From NCBI GenBank assembly GCA_963920765.1, contig OY987242.1, positions 26,870,002 through 26,934,001 on the forward strand: a stretch of DNA of 64,000 nt, read 5' to 3'. Positions within the stretch are counted from its first letter, which is position 1. Each line of letters starts with the position of its first letter. Position numbers and translations under genes: made by a program. This document shows, in pieces, positions 10,440 to 23,347 of the stretch. The stretch comes from Ulota crispa. Its lineage: Eukaryota > Streptophyta > Bryopsida > Orthotrichales > Orthotrichaceae. The notes beneath the pieces are model-generated. The model saw only the letters and a program-made list of their open reading frames with translations. It was not told the origin of the DNA and did not search any database.

Positions 10440-10969
10440 AGGATTAAGCAAGAGGAAATAAAAAATATTGGCATCAATTTAAAAGTTTCACTTGCAAGCA
10501 TTTGTTCACAAAGATTCTTCAACTCCAAAATCACAAAAAATGTATAGTTGTGAGTAGGACATGCTAAAAAAGATGCTTACAAAAGTTTTCATTGTGTTCA
10601 TGTGCTTGAAAAACTAGCTTGAATAATTACTTAAATAGTAAAATGGACTGATGGAGCACCTATAACTATCATGAAAGGTGACAAAATATCATGCTTTGAG
10701 TACTTGAATGGTGTGTTCACCTACTTTGTTAATTTACTCATGGCATTGCAAAACTATTTAACGTCATTCACTAAACTTATTTCCAAACCCATTGGCATTC
10801 AAATGGGCTACACTTATCACCCATTACCATTATCTTGTCACTCAAAACCATTACTTTATGACCCATAATTCTTTTTTTTTGTATTTGTCAATAATGAGAC
10901 CAAAAAACACAAGTATGGGTGCAAACATAGGTCACGTCCATGGAGACCTGATGCTGATGGATGCTACCT
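10440..10969 (+). mobile_element. AGGTAG-family MITE, left-truncated
   Basis: The right end GGATGCTACCT is followed by TA. The interior matches 18892-19548 over most of its length (TGCAAGCATTT, GATGCTAAAAAAGATG reversed forms, CCAAACCCATTGGCATTCAA). The left terminus is missing. It carries a short version of the GTCACTCAAAACCATTACTT minisatellite. Confidence 0.7.
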
Positions 10970-10971
10970 TA

Positions 10972-11097
10972 GAGCATCTCCAATCTAGCCCTAAAAAGGC
11001 TTGCTAAAACCGAGTTTGACATATTAGTAACCATCAGATCATGATCTAATGGCTACTAATATGTCGTACTTGGTTTTAGTGAGCCTTTGGGATGCTC
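10972..11097. mobile_element. Tourist-like (PIF/Harbinger) MITE, 126 bp
   Basis: Ends GAGCATCTCCAATC and GGGATGCTC are flanked by TTA on both sides (10969-10971 and 11098-11100). The arms pair almost end to end. The left TTA overlaps the right TA flank of the preceding MITE. Confidence 0.85.
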
Positions 11098-11100
11098 TTA

Positions 11101-11982
11101 GGTTTACTATGGTGCATTGTTGACGCCAAGAAGCGGCAGCTTTGTGACTCAATGAGTAATGATAAATTGACCCCTTTTTCATCCATTGTCTTGTTAGCAA
11201 TGATTAATAGCAAATTTTTCATCCCCTACTCTAAGTTCTTGGCATTCTTCATTGTATAAATACTTATTGGTACTACAACAATTCTCATCAATACTTATTG
11301 CAATAAACAAATTTTAGAGGGCTTGGCAACAACAACAAATTTGCAAAAAAGAACAAACCAGCAATGTCTAAGTTGTAAACTATGTGAAATCCTAATATCT
11401 ATAGATTGAGTTGCATGGACCTCCAAGTGGCTAAGCAATGAGGCACAAGGCAACTTTCCAAGATAAGGTAATCTAATTGTTACGGTAACATAATTGTTAA
11501 GGCAACCGAAATGCACTATGTAGTGTAGGTTTTTTGTGTGGACAATGATAATTACACAAGTTATATGCACTACTATGCCTTGCACTAATAACACCAACTT
11601 GCACTAACTTAAGAAATAGGTAAACTTTTCAAGTGGACTAATATGGTAATTCATTCTAATGTAGGTTAATTCAATATATTGTTAGATATAAATATTTAAG
11701 TATTATATTAAATTGTGTGACTCAATTGGTCAAGATTTTAAGGAGATTTTGCTAGCACATAGCTTGATTAAAAAATGTGGGACAGATGGTTGCACTTTGG
11801 AATCTTAACCATTAAGTTGCTACTTGAAAGATGGCTAAAAGTTGGAGCCAATACCCTTCTTGGAGATTTTAGAGTAAGAAATATGTTGTATATTCATACT
11901 ATTATAATTGGGCAAAATTCATCCAATCTGTTGTGAAAAAATATAGCACTATATGAAATCTTACCATACATACAGTTTTGCA
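11101..11982. other. Gene-free AT-rich stretch
   Basis: Short open frames only, with no domain or splice-supported exon. No bounded repeat was recognised. Confidence 0.35.
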
Positions 11983-11986
11983 TTAA

Positions 11987-12071
11987 CCCTTAAGCGCCGG
12001 GGGGTCATTGTGCCTACATGGAGTCTTGTGTATTCGTAGGGACTATTTTTGTTTGCTTGGTCCTTTAGGGA
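11987..12071. mobile_element. Very short TTAA-flanked element, 85 bp
   Basis: CCCTTAAGCGCCGG at the left and GTCCTTTAGGGA at the right are flanked by TTAA (11983-11986 and 12072-12075). It is probably an internal-deletion derivative of the TTAA families. Confidence 0.6.
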
Positions 12072-12075
12072 TTAA

Positions 12076-14215
12076 TTGAAATAACTTGTGTACCTTTTTT
12101 TCATCTGTGAGTGATGAAAAATAGCATTTTGTCATCTACATTATTTAGCATCAATATTCCTTCTAATTTGTTATGTAAAACTAACAGTATATGTGCATCA
12201 TTGAGCTAAGGCGATTCATTATTATTAATTTATATGAGGTATGAAATCCAAAAAGTGGTATAGTGATATACTCAAGGAGTCTATTTTAGCAAGATTTGAC
12301 TTTTTTGTCTTTACAGACTTGATCATGTTTCCAAGATAATTTCTTTTTGGTTGAGCAAATCCGTGATCAGCTTACAAGGCCTAATGTTGACTGGCCGTGA
12401 GAATTTTAGAGAGTTTCTAGAAACTTGTCTATTGCAACTTGCCTGTTTAGAGCTTGTAATTGTTGCCTTTTTAGATGTAGAACAACACATGAATCGGGTT
12501 TACGTTAGGGTATCACTTAATCTTGAAAAAATTAAGGTAGTTTCAAATCCTAACAAAAAAAGTCAAACTTTGAGTACTAAGGCAATATACATGTGATTTC
12601 ATTGCTGAAAATTAGAAAATTTGCATACAAAAAGAATGCTAAAACATAGCATAAGAAGCAAAGTATTTTGAACTTTGACTACATGGTTATAATTTCTCTT
12701 CTATTTATAGTCAAGCAATTTTTGACTAGGATTAGGATACAAAAATGACTTGTGTTTTTTTGGTGACAAAGAGAAGTTCTTTCTAGCATACAAGTGTAGA
12801 ACTTTGGCCCCAAAAATGCAGTTATCACCTCCTAAAGGTTCATTTTGGAAAAGCATCAATAAACTTTAATAGGATCATCCATAAATTAAGCATAAAGCAT
12901 GTGGAAAAGCATACTATGAACATATAAAATCATAAATTCTCATAAGAATACGTCTTTAGTGGTTTCTTTTTTAGAGGCCTTCAATTGAGCCTTGTTTCAC
13001 CATATAATTAGAAGAATATCCATGTCCACAATAAATGAACAATGAACACAATTACTCAATTTAATTATTGTTTAGTCATTGTGAACACAATTTTGGTTCT
13101 AGTGATAATTGCTAAATACTTGGTATCTTATTTCACAACTCATTCCTTCTAGAGTAGTGGGTCAATCCTTCACAAATTAAATATGAAATTATGACTTTTT
13201 GAACTAATTCACTTACATCCTTTCGTAGGTACATTTTTCCTCAATTCCAGCAAATGTGTCGCAATGCATGGTTGAATACTTACGATTTAGACCTAATTTG
13301 GATGAATAAATCGTTAATTAGATGAAACAACACAAAAACCATCTAGAAGACGGACCTCAAAACCCTGAAGAGATTACCTTACACACAAACTGCCATATAA
13401 TCAACTCTACCTTGATTTACTGATTTTTTGCTTTTTCATTTCAATTCTATATGGTGGGAACCCAGCTGAGGAACTTGTTGCCCAGCTAACCGGATAATGA
13501 CACCTCACCAGTTTCTTTCTTCTCCGTCCAAAATTACTAATTTTACACGGGCTAATACCTTGATTGTGCAAGCTGGAAAATACTAACAAATTAATAATTC
13601 AAAAAACTGGTGCAAAACTTGTTTTTTCCCCATAACACAAATGTTTATGATTTGGCATTTTCTCTAAATCTCACATTTAAAAATAAACAAATTTGAAATT
13701 TGAGCAAGGATATGGCACATTATGCCCTTCACTAATAGCACTACAAAAATAAACATATAACATCTTTTGTACATTACCCAAAAACATTCGAAAGTCAGCC
13801 AAATGAAATGACCAAAAAACCGATTGAATTTTATTTTAGCAAATAAAAACTAACCAAATTATTAAGAAGACTGTAATTGTAGTGTAAATATAGTCAATAT
13901 CTCGTGCATGCATTCAAAAAATTGGTTAGAAATGAGAAGTGTTGAATGTTTGCCAATGAAGCTCAAAAGCTTTTTAGACACGGTATATTAGGGGTAATTT
14001 ACATTACATCTCAAATTCATCTCAACGTAAGATTCTCTCTTTGTAAGGTTATTAAGGACAAAAAGGAGTATGGAAGAAAATTATGAACACTTTATGCAGA
14101 AATGTTAATGGAACTTGAGCTGAAAGTTGGATTTAGCAAAACGGTTGACCCTAATTGCTTTGAAGTCCCACCTTATTTGTTGCCAAATTTTTAAAAAAAA
14201 TGCTCTTGTGTAAGC
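12076..14215. other. Gene-free AT-rich stretch
   Basis: No credible exon was found on either strand. The short frames here have low-complexity composition and no family resemblance. Confidence 0.35.
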
Positions 14216-14335
14216 AAAATGCAAGGAACCAAGACGTGGGACTTGGGACCTAGTGTGAAGTGCCAAGTCCCAACTTTTGACTCTTCACCAATCAAATTCT
14301 CAGATTTCCATGGGACATGGTGTGAATGGCCCCAT
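14216..14335. mobile_element. MITE fragment with TTCACACCATGTCCCA-type end
   Basis: ACGTGGGACTTGGGAC near the left and GGGACATGGTGTGAATGGCCCC at the right match the element at 46306-46553 (GGGACGTGGTGTGAACCGCCCC). It looks like a partial or short copy. Confidence 0.5.
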
Positions 14336-14342
14336 AATACTA

Positions 14343-14945
14343 AGGTAGGAGGCTGTGTAGGAGGCTCAAATTTAGTTTGGGCATTTAGAATTGCTCATGT
14401 AGAGCTCCCAAAAATAATGCAAGAGGGTTTCTTAAATGGGTCACACTTTCTATGTTCCAACATTGTCCTTATGTATGCACGGTTTTAGAGACTCAACAAA
14501 GTGATAGGAGATACCGCTTAGTGTGCTTATTGGTCATAATTGTGTTGAATTTTGTCTTTGAGTAAAATATAAATCTATGCCATACTAAAATAAACAAGAA
14601 CGTGTTTTCAATCTTAGTTTGAGTACTAGAATATGGAATGGGTGCTTGCACACTTTAAAGACTTATTTGAGCATCCTTAGTTTTGCAATAGTTGCTTTTT
14701 GAACTCATGTGCTCTATTTACAAACCATCTTTGAATCATGAGTATTATACAACCTATGATTAAGAATAGGTGCCTATACTCCTTTTGCTTTAATAAATTA
14801 TAGTTAATTCATAATTACTTAGAAATTTTCAATTTAAATGGTCATAAAATTCTTTCTTCAGTGACATTCTACCAAAAATATTTCCACATTGCTAAGCTGG
14901 TCTGATTTTTCCACAGACGTCCTCTTTCTCATGAGCCTCCTACCT
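14343..14945. mobile_element. AGGTAG-family MITE, GGAGGCTC subgroup
   Basis: Ends AGGTAGGAGGCTG and GAGCCTCCTACCT are flanked by TA (14341-14342 and 14946-14947). It has the same termini as the element at 43466-44836. Confidence 0.8.
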
Positions 14946-14949
14946 TAGT

Positions 14950-16727
14950 GTGTGAGAATAACTCATGGTTCATGGAAAGAATGCTGTCCTTGAATTTAGA
15001 TGAGTGGAAGGAAGTACCAAGTTATTGATGGTTCTGCACTCTAACTCCCCTTAACTCCATCATTATTTGCCTAACCCACACCAGCCTATTGGATAAATCT
15101 CTGTACTAATTACACCTGTCTATAGTATTTTGTTTTATTTCGTTTTTATTTCTTTTCTTTTCTTTTGGGTTGTGCATAAAAACGAAAGTCTTTGGAGTGA
15201 TGGATGAAGCCATATGCATCTGTGGAAATAGATGAAACCTGTAAAATGTGGATGATAACAATATTTGTTGAAAAACCGGTGCATTCATCCAAAAACATCA
15301 AATAGCATGAGCCTATTTCTATACTTCTCTAAAAAAGACCAATACTCTTCTAAGGGTATCTTTAGTTTGGCTGGGATGAAGATACAATATTAGTAGTGTA
15401 ATGAATAGTGGATGATCCAACCGTAACGAGATAAAATCATTCTCAATCTTATTGCAAAGTTAGACAAGAAGCTGACTGCCTTGGTACATGAGCATTCCTA
15501 ACCAACAGTTAGAGAGAACTTGCAAAACCCAAAGATTTAGTTGTTATCATTCTAGTTGGCAAGTGTAATTGATTCACAGTTCATTTTGCAATTCTTCTGT
15601 CTCTCTTGCCATCAACCTCCCTAGCCACGCGTTGTGATGCCCCTAACAATTTAAAAATTGAGTGTGCATTGGGTTTGCAAACTCCTCAAGAAGAGTGCTA
15701 TGAAAATTACATACTTAAATAAAGCCTTTCTTTTGCCATTTTGGGGCTCTTACATGTACCTTGACTACAAATGTCCTTAAGTTTTTGTTATTAAGTAATT
15801 TTATCCTTTGAGAAATGGAGGATTTGTTGTTGAGAAGAGTCTAAAGCATTTAAAATAATAACAGTTGGAGCCAACTGGTACTCAAAAGTCAAAACACCGT
15901 AGTCACCTAGTGTTTATTAATGGCTTGTTCAATGGTAGGTCCTAGCAAAGAAATGCCCATTAGTACCAAATTAGTAATAATTGTGCACTATTAACTCACC
16001 TAAGCTCCACAGTAAATTGCCTAAATCGCCTCTTCACAGTCCCTAAAGCCCGTCATGATTAGCCTAAACTCCATCATAACTTGGCTCAACTTCATCATGA
16101 TTTGTCTAAACTCCATAATGAGTTTCTTAAACCCCATCGATCGGTAATTGGAAAAAGCTGTATACTAACTACACCAGTGAGTATTTATGGCAGATATTTT
16201 AAGTGCTGGAGTGATGGATGAAGTTACCTGCAGCTATGGAAATGGACGAAACCTGTAAAAATTGTTCATCCAATGCATCTGCATTCACCTAAAGAAGAGC
16301 AACTCATTTCAAGAGTTTTGGCTTTATTTGCAATCCAACCATTTTACTTATTGGTGATTAATAAAAAACTTATTTTTTTCTGGGTTTTTTTAGTTGTTGT
16401 GAAGCAATCAGCAAAACAAAACTCCAAGGTACTCTCTCGTAATTAGAAATAGAAGGTATGGCTAATAGAGAGGTCCTTGACAAAATTGCCTACTAGAATC
16501 CCTATTAAAGGTAATCCGATTTCTGCATGTCATAATAAATGAAAGGGTTCGGATAAAAATAAAAATAAGGACCTCTCAAATTGAAGATAAAACGAACATG
16601 ATTTATGTACCTTGTTTTGTTGGCCTTTACCAATTGCCATGATGCCATGACATTTAGCTTGGGCCTCACATTGATCATATTTTATCAGAACAAGTACGCC
16701 TTGCAAGCATTTAGCGTTGTGGTTTTC
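14950..16727. other. Gene-free AT-rich stretch
   Basis: No supported exon was found. The segments CTGGAGTGATGGATGAAG...GAAACCTGTAAAA at about 16206-16260 and its diverged relative near 15180-15250 indicate an old dispersed or duplicated repeat. Confidence 0.35.
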
Positions 16728-16731
16728 TTAA

Positions 16732-17681
16732 TCCCTAAAGGCCCAACTGTCCCCTCAGGGACAAATGGATTTTGGGCATATACCTATAGCTAAATTAGTT
16801 TGTGTGATTTTATAAACTTGTACTGAAAGTAGGGAATTCCAAGACCTACAAGGGCATTTAATTTTTTCTTCATTTCAACCTTTATTGAAAAAGCTATGCA
16901 TGAAGTTCTATAAAACAAGGGAGGGCAGGCAATCTCGGTAGCCCAAAAAATTTCTTCAAAAATTACATTTAAAAATAAATAAAAGTCTGAAATTGGTTCT
17001 TTGGAATTATTAACATGTGGGAAGCTTTGAATCGGTCAATTCTGGTTGATGAGTAAGAAGTTTTAGTTTGCTAGTCGGCATGGGACTCCCAAACCTCTAG
17101 TTATTTTGCTCCTTGTAAATTTTATGCTTTACATTTTTGAACTCTTTGTGTATTTGTTTTTTTATTAGTTTTTTTCCCTAGTTGTAGTAAGCTAAGAACC
17201 ATTTTTTTCACCGTTTGGATAAATGTGATTTGAATTTTTGAGTTCTACTTAAAGCCTCCAATTTTGCCTAGTGTATATGCAAATTTCATGACTTTCCAGC
17301 ATTGCATGATTTTACAAAGTATGTTTTACACCTCCAATTCATTTGAATTCTTCCACACATACCTAACTTGGTCTTCTACATGGAAAAATAACCCTCAAGT
17401 TTGCGTAAAGCACTTTTTTATATATAGGAGTAGTCAAAGGCTCTTGAAACTTTTGGGTAGCAAGTGAAAAAAACTTATTTTTTCACTTTAGATGTCAATA
17501 TTTCACTCCTCTACATCTAGAATGAACTGATTTTTTCCCACATATACCTCCTATAGTCTAGAGCAAGATCCTATTGTTGGATTTCCAAAAAAAACTCTTT
17601 TTCCTACTTTTCTACTCATTCCCTCAAAAGTGACAATTTTCAGTGACTTTCATAGAAAAAAAGGACTTGGACCTTTAGGGG
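16732..17681. mobile_element. TTAA-flanked element, 950 bp
   Basis: Left end TCCCTAAAGGCCC and right end GGACCTTTAGGGG are imperfect inverted repeats flanked by TTAA (16728-16731 and 17682-17685). No transposase frame is present. Confidence 0.65.
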
Positions 17682-17685
17682 TTAA

Positions 17686-18889
17686 TTTTCAATAATTTTC
17701 ACCCTCCATTTCCTTTTTGAATTTCAAATTTGTTGTTTTGAATCTCAAATTTTGGATGATAAACAAACACTAATGCTTTATAATAAAGAATTTTGAATAT
17801 TGTGTGACATACCTCATGCTTTATAATATAGATTACCGACACATTGTATTGACTATTTGCAAATAAATGTTTTTGTCCCTTTGCTGATTTTGTACAGTAC
17901 TTGATTGAGTGTTCATGAATGATGCGACAAGAATTGTAGATTGGTTCACCACTACATTAACAATTCTAAATTTCTAGTTCACCTAATAACATAGTCAACT
18001 CTTCAATACTTTAAGAATTATTTTGGACAAAACTGAAACTTGTTATGATGCATGACTTCTTTGTTCATTTGAGCGTTGGATTGAATGTGAGGATGTTAAA
18101 CAAGGTTTTAGAAGTCCTTTTAGTCATATTTAAAAAACGTATTACAATCCTTTGTCAAATCAATTTTGAACATTTTCACAATAAAGTGAAAATTTCATTT
18201 ACAGCATTTGATTACAACATAATAGTGTTATAACCATGAAGTTGATGATATAGAATAAACTAAAATCTACAATTAGCATCATTTGCTTTCAAAGCATTAA
18301 AGGTCATTTTAGGTAGTTAAATGTTGTCTCCGAAGAAATTGTTGAACTGACTAACATCATTAACTAAAAGCATGAAATTTCACTAGTATAGAACCACCAA
18401 CATTGAACATCCTAGACAACTTCAAAGTGCACAAAAATTGTATTTGCAGTGATTGAGCAACTACAAAAATGAGTCATTGTGGACCTAACATTTTTGCTAA
18501 TATTTCTTATGAATTTAACAATGTATATCACCACCTTTTCATGAAAACAAAACGAAGTAAATGATACATGCAAGTAAGACAAACCACATTTAAGTCATAC
18601 TTAACTACCTCTAGATTATTCATGCAATTTTAGACTTTGACTGCAAAAGTGCAAAACATAAGGAAATTTTTGGATGTTTTGAGCAACATAATTTTTCCTA
18701 TATTTTGTATATAATATATGCAAAACATTGAAATTTTCTGAATGTTTTGCATGTGGATTATCATTTATGAATTATGTACAATCAAAAGTTAGTTGTATAC
18801 ATCATAATTAAAAAACTTTTGGTTTACCCATGATCATGAGTAGAAAACCTATATCCGTATTTGATTATGACTAAAATCAAATTTACATC
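17686..18889. other. Gene-free AT-rich stretch
   Basis: Nothing I can support beyond short, low-complexity open frames. Confidence 0.35.
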
Positions 18890-18891
18890 TA

Positions 18892-19548
18892 AGGTAGCAA
18901 CTCCCATAAGTGTGAAACTAAAGATTTTAGAGTAGGAAAATCAATTGATGAACTTTGAAAAAAAAATGTTATGTAAGCAAGGGGAAACCAAAAATATTGG
19001 CATTACTTTAAAATTTTCAATTGCAAGCATTTTTTTACAAAAAAATCCAAAATTCAAAGTCACAAAAAATGAATAATAGCTTATAGGAGATGCTAAAAAA
19101 GATGTTTACTGAAATCTTCATTGTGCTCATGTGCTTGGAAAACTAGTTTGAATAATTACTTAAATAGTAAGATGGAGCACTCATAAGATGATAAATTATT
19201 TTGCTACGGGTACTTGAATTGTGTTTTCACCAACTTTGTTTATTTACTCATAGTATTGCAGAACCATTTAAAATCATTCACCAAACTTATCTCCAAACCC
19301 ATTGGCATTCAAATAGGATGCACTTGTCACCTAAAACATTTACTTTGTCACCCAAAACCATCATTTTGTCATCAAAAACCATTACTTTGTCACTGTAAAC
19401 ATTATCTTGTCACCCAAAACCATTACTTTGTTACCCATAACCATTTCTTTTTTTGTATCCGTCAATAATGGGACCAAAAGACATAGATATATCGGTGCAA
19501 ATGTAGGTCACATCCATGGAGACCTCAAGTTTATAGGTGCTGCTACCT
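18892..19548 (+). mobile_element. AGGTAG-family MITE, full-length copy with minisatellite
   Basis: Begins AGGTAGCAACTCCCATAAG and ends GGTGCTGCTACCT, with TA flanks (18890-18891 and 19549-19550). It contains an array of TTGTCACCCAAAACCATTAC units at about 19318-19445. It serves as the reference copy for 566-1143, 6589-6655 and 10440-10969. Confidence 0.85.
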
Positions 19549-19660
19549 TATTGTGAAAGTACATTGCTTGAAGGGATTTGGGGTTGAGGATTTGGAGTAG
19601 TTAGCTTGACTGAGAACCATATAAAATAGAGCATGACAAATGTTGCACATTGCTATGTAA

Positions 19661-20052
19661 GGGCATCCCCAATGTAGCCGGGATTTGAGCTCTGGAAAGT
19701 GTGTCAGCCCGTGCCTAACTTGGAGTCAGGTATAGCTCCAATGCAAATTAGATATGACACACACTAAACATGAGTTTTTAATAGTTTATGTATTTTTTAA
19801 GTGCTTATGTGTGGCTGATTCATGTCAGAAGTATATGAAATTCTTTGAAATTGCATTAGTGTTAGAGCTGGAGTGGTATGTAGGACTCTCCAAATAGTGA
19901 AAATTTGCAGGGCAAGGGCTCTTATGTGGGGAGCCCTGAAAAATGTAGTATAGTTTACCTGCTGCATTGGAGCCCATGATTTTGCTCAAGTCCTATTTAA
20001 ACCATTGCACAAGCTTTTGCTTGCCTCTCTTACAACTGCATTGGGGATGCCC
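19661..20052. mobile_element. Tourist-like (PIF/Harbinger) MITE, 392 bp
   Basis: GGGCATCCCCAATG and CATTGGGGATGCCC are perfect inverted termini, flanked by TAA at 19658-19660 and 20053-20055. Confidence 0.88.
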
Positions 20053-20253
20053 TAAGGGAAATTAGAGAATATTAAAAAAATCTCAGCCAGTTGACCTTTT
20101 GAAGTCAAACGGCTTCAAACCCAATGCCATAAATGTAAAAATCTTTGGTAGAAACTCAAAATATTGCACTGCCAAAATTGGGCAAGGTACATGATAAAAA
20201 AAACACACAAAATGAGGCCCATATTGATAAGAAGGCCGGATGCTTGACTCTTA

Positions 20254-20397
20254 GGGCCGCTTTACATATGGGGGCTGGGCCAACTTGGCTTGGGGCCGGT
20301 TGCCTCAAATTTCAGCCCACATTTTGCTTAAGGTCAGCCTTCATTATTAATTAAAATAAGATTATTGTGGGGGCCAATTTTCTCATATGTAAAGGCC
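20254..20397. mobile_element. Small Tourist-like MITE, 144 bp
   Basis: GGGCCGCTTTACATATG and CATATGTAAAGGCC are inverted termini flanked by TTA (20251-20253 and 20398-20400). A related GCGGCCTTTAG end occurs at 21422-21432. Confidence 0.7.
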
Positions 20398-20399
20398 TT

Positions 20400-21430
20400 A
20401 AAGTTAAGAAATTGGGCCAATTCAATAAAGTTAAGCATTTTTACGTTAGAGGTGAGAAGTTGTGACAAAAATCTCTTATGGGCCGTGGCTTGTTTTCAAA
20501 AAGCTAGCCTCTGGAGATAGTAACTTCTTGTTGCAACGTAAAGTGAGAATAGGCCACAATTTTTTTTTAATGAATTAGTTTCTTTATTTTTACTTTTTAC
20601 TTTAAAAAATAATAATTGAAACAATGACATGATGATGGACATCAAAAAAATAGAATTGGACAAAGGGGGACGTTGCCAAAATGTGCATGAACCCTAAACA
20701 TGAAGTTTGAAACAAGCTCTTAAGTTCTTTGTTTACATTATCAAGGTATATATACCAATTGCCTTCATTTATTTTCTTTTTACCAACCACAAAAAATAGA
20801 TATATATTTTTGCCTATTAATTAGTTCTTCCAAAAATCAAGTGTTATGTAGATAGTATTTAGCAAAATAAATACTATTAGTTATAAACCATCAAGAGTAT
20901 CTTGCATAAAAGATGATAGAAAAAAAAAATCAACATATCAACATATGCAAGGTTTACATAAAGACTTCATGAGAAGCATAGAAGGAAAAAATGATTTGCA
21001 AATAGATACAAAATATACAAGCCTCGTGTTTTTCATACACATAAGAATTAGTTTTGCAAGCTAAGTACTCCATGCCCCCCATGCCCCCCATGCCCCCCAT
21101 CCCTTGGCTTCTCTCGTGTCCCCGTAGCTCCTGGTTTTCTATTGGAGAAAAAATAATGTTTTATGAATTATTATTATTTTTTTTTTTCATGAAACTTGAC
21201 ATTGGCCCCAAGGCCAAGAATTGGCCTCCCACTTTGGGTGCACCCAATTCAATGAGCTTGAGCCATGTCAGATTTTGTCTTTGTTGAATAAAATATTCAT
21301 TCCACCAAATTGACCCATACTCTAGGTGTAAAGGGGTTGGGGCTGATTGAGCTTTGTATCCAATCACAAGAGAGGATTTGTGGCCTCTGACACACTGAGT
21401 TGGCTTGGCCCGCAGGTCTAAAGCGGCCTT
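20400..21430. other. Gene-free stretch with a short C-rich tandem repeat
   Basis: A run of CCATGCCCC-type units (about 21070-21102) is the only distinct structure. No exon is supported. Confidence 0.4.
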
Positions 21431-21432
21431 TA

Positions 21433-21780
21433 GGGTATGTTCACACTTGGTGTTCACCCCTGAAGGGCCTTGGGCTCTCGAGATACAGTACCAAATACAG
21501 TCGCAACCAATATTCAAAATTTGAATTAGCAGGAATTAAGTGTTACAACCATACATATTGAAAGGTTGTATGATGGTGGGTGCATAAAAAAAAATGGAAA
21601 GCCCTTAGAGTAGCTCAAATACGTATGTGCGTACAACTGTACATATGGCCGCAAAGGGCTTTCATGCCGTTTGGGGGTTAAGAGGGGTAGTAGCAAAGGA
21701 AAATTAGATGCATTTGGACACACTTTGAGATTGCATTCATATTGTTAATATCCCTTTTAACACCAAGTGTGAACATACCC
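21433..21780. mobile_element. MITE with GGGTATGTTCACACTTGG termini
   Basis: GGGTATGTTCACACTTGGTG and CACCAAGTGTGAACATACCC are perfect 20-bp inverted repeats, flanked by TA. The superfamily is uncertain. The interior has no coding content. Confidence 0.85.
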
Positions 21781-21785
21781 TAATA

Positions 21786-22500
21786 CTAGCATTTGGGGAG
21801 AAATTTTAGTTTCTTTGCCTAAAATCAGCATTTTACTTTTCAACTGGTATTTGACAGGCATACACCAGTTGTCTTTTGAATATTTTATATACTAAAATTG
21901 TAACATACCACAATTAGTTCTTTCCAAAAAATTAGCGAGTTTTTTATTTGGTAGTTTTAGGTTTCAACAAGTTTTTTTGCAATTCCAATTAGCTAACAAT
22001 ACACTAAGTGTTGGTTCTCTTCAAACGAGCAATCTTTAAATTGGCTAAATTTTGCAAGATTACTACCAAAAAGTTTAGACAACGGAAAAAACTTGTGAAC
22101 TTTATAATATTAATTTTGAAACTTTCAGCTTTTTAGCAATGCTTTTTGGCCACTTGAACTAAAAGTGAAAATCATATTTGGGATCACTACCCCAAACACT
22201 AGTTCTTGTATTATAGCAATCAAGTTAAATTCCTTCCAAGCTTAGGACAAATACCTCATTGGGATTGCTTAACTCCTAAAGGATGTTGCCTACCAAAAGT
22301 GTTGGTTATTTTCTTACAAAGACCATTTAGCACTTGAAAAAATGGCACTAGAACAGATGTAAAAAAATCTACAAAAACTCCTAAGTGACTAATAGTATAT
22401 TTGTAACTTGTTTAAAATGTATAGCTCCAATGAGATTCAAGTGCTACATAAGTACCCCATACTTATACAACACAAGAGAGCATACACAATATTGTACTAT
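21786..22500. other. Gene-free AT-rich stretch
   Basis: No supported exon or bounded repeat was found. Confidence 0.35.
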
Positions 22501-22507
22501 ACTACAA

Positions 22508-23344
22508 TACCCTAAAGAAAGTATATGGAAGTCCCAATTTCATGCTTAAAGACTTCATTTTGAAATCAAATTTAGGGGATGCTCCGCTGAGATTTTGGGA
22601 AAATTTTTTGAACAAAAAGAACTCAAAATTTCTAGGAGAACAATTTTTGTTCCTAGCCAAATAGCTTATTTTGCATGCATAGTGAGTGATCAATCAACAA
22701 AGTGGAAAGTTGTATGTTCAAAGGTAATTTTTCAAATCCCAATTACTACATCAATTACTAAGATTTTGAAAGAACTTTCAAAAAGGAAACAACTCAAAAC
22801 TTACACAAGAGTAACTTTCATTTTAGGCTCAAAAGCTTATCATGCATGCCTTGTTCACAAATGAAGCCCAAACAAGCATGGTAGAGAGTATATGGGGTTT
22901 TTTTGGAACATTTGCCTTTGTGGGGTGAGAGTTGCACATCCACGCAAATATTTGCACACTTCCTACTTGGTCCACTCGTTTGAGTTTCATTTTTGAACCA
23001 CAAAAGCATGATAAGCTTTTGAGCCTCAAATGAAAGTTACTCTTGTGTAAGTTTTGAGTTGTTTCCTTTTTGAAAGTTCTTTCAAAATCTTAGTAATTGA
23101 TGTAGTAATTGGGATTTGAAAAAATTACCTTTGAATGTACAACTTTCCACTTTGTTGATTGATCACTCACTATGCATGCAAAATAAGCTATTTGGCTATG
23201 AACAAAAATTGTTCTCCTAGAAATTTTGAGTTCTTTTTGTTCAAAAAATTTTCCCAAAATCTCAGCGGAGCATCCCCTAAATTTGATTTCAAAATGAAGT
23301 CTTTAAGCATGAAATTGGAACTTCCATATACTTTCTTTAGGGTA
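22508..23344. mobile_element. Long foldback element: two near-identical 338-bp arms
   Basis: The left arm (22508-22845) and right arm (23006-23344) are inverted copies with only a handful of visible differences and a 160-bp spacer. Both arms start TACCCTAAAGAAAGTATATG. The transcript of either strand would form a long hairpin. The mirror-image open frames here are consequences of the inverted repeat, not genes. Confidence 0.9.
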
Positions 23345-23347
23345 CTA

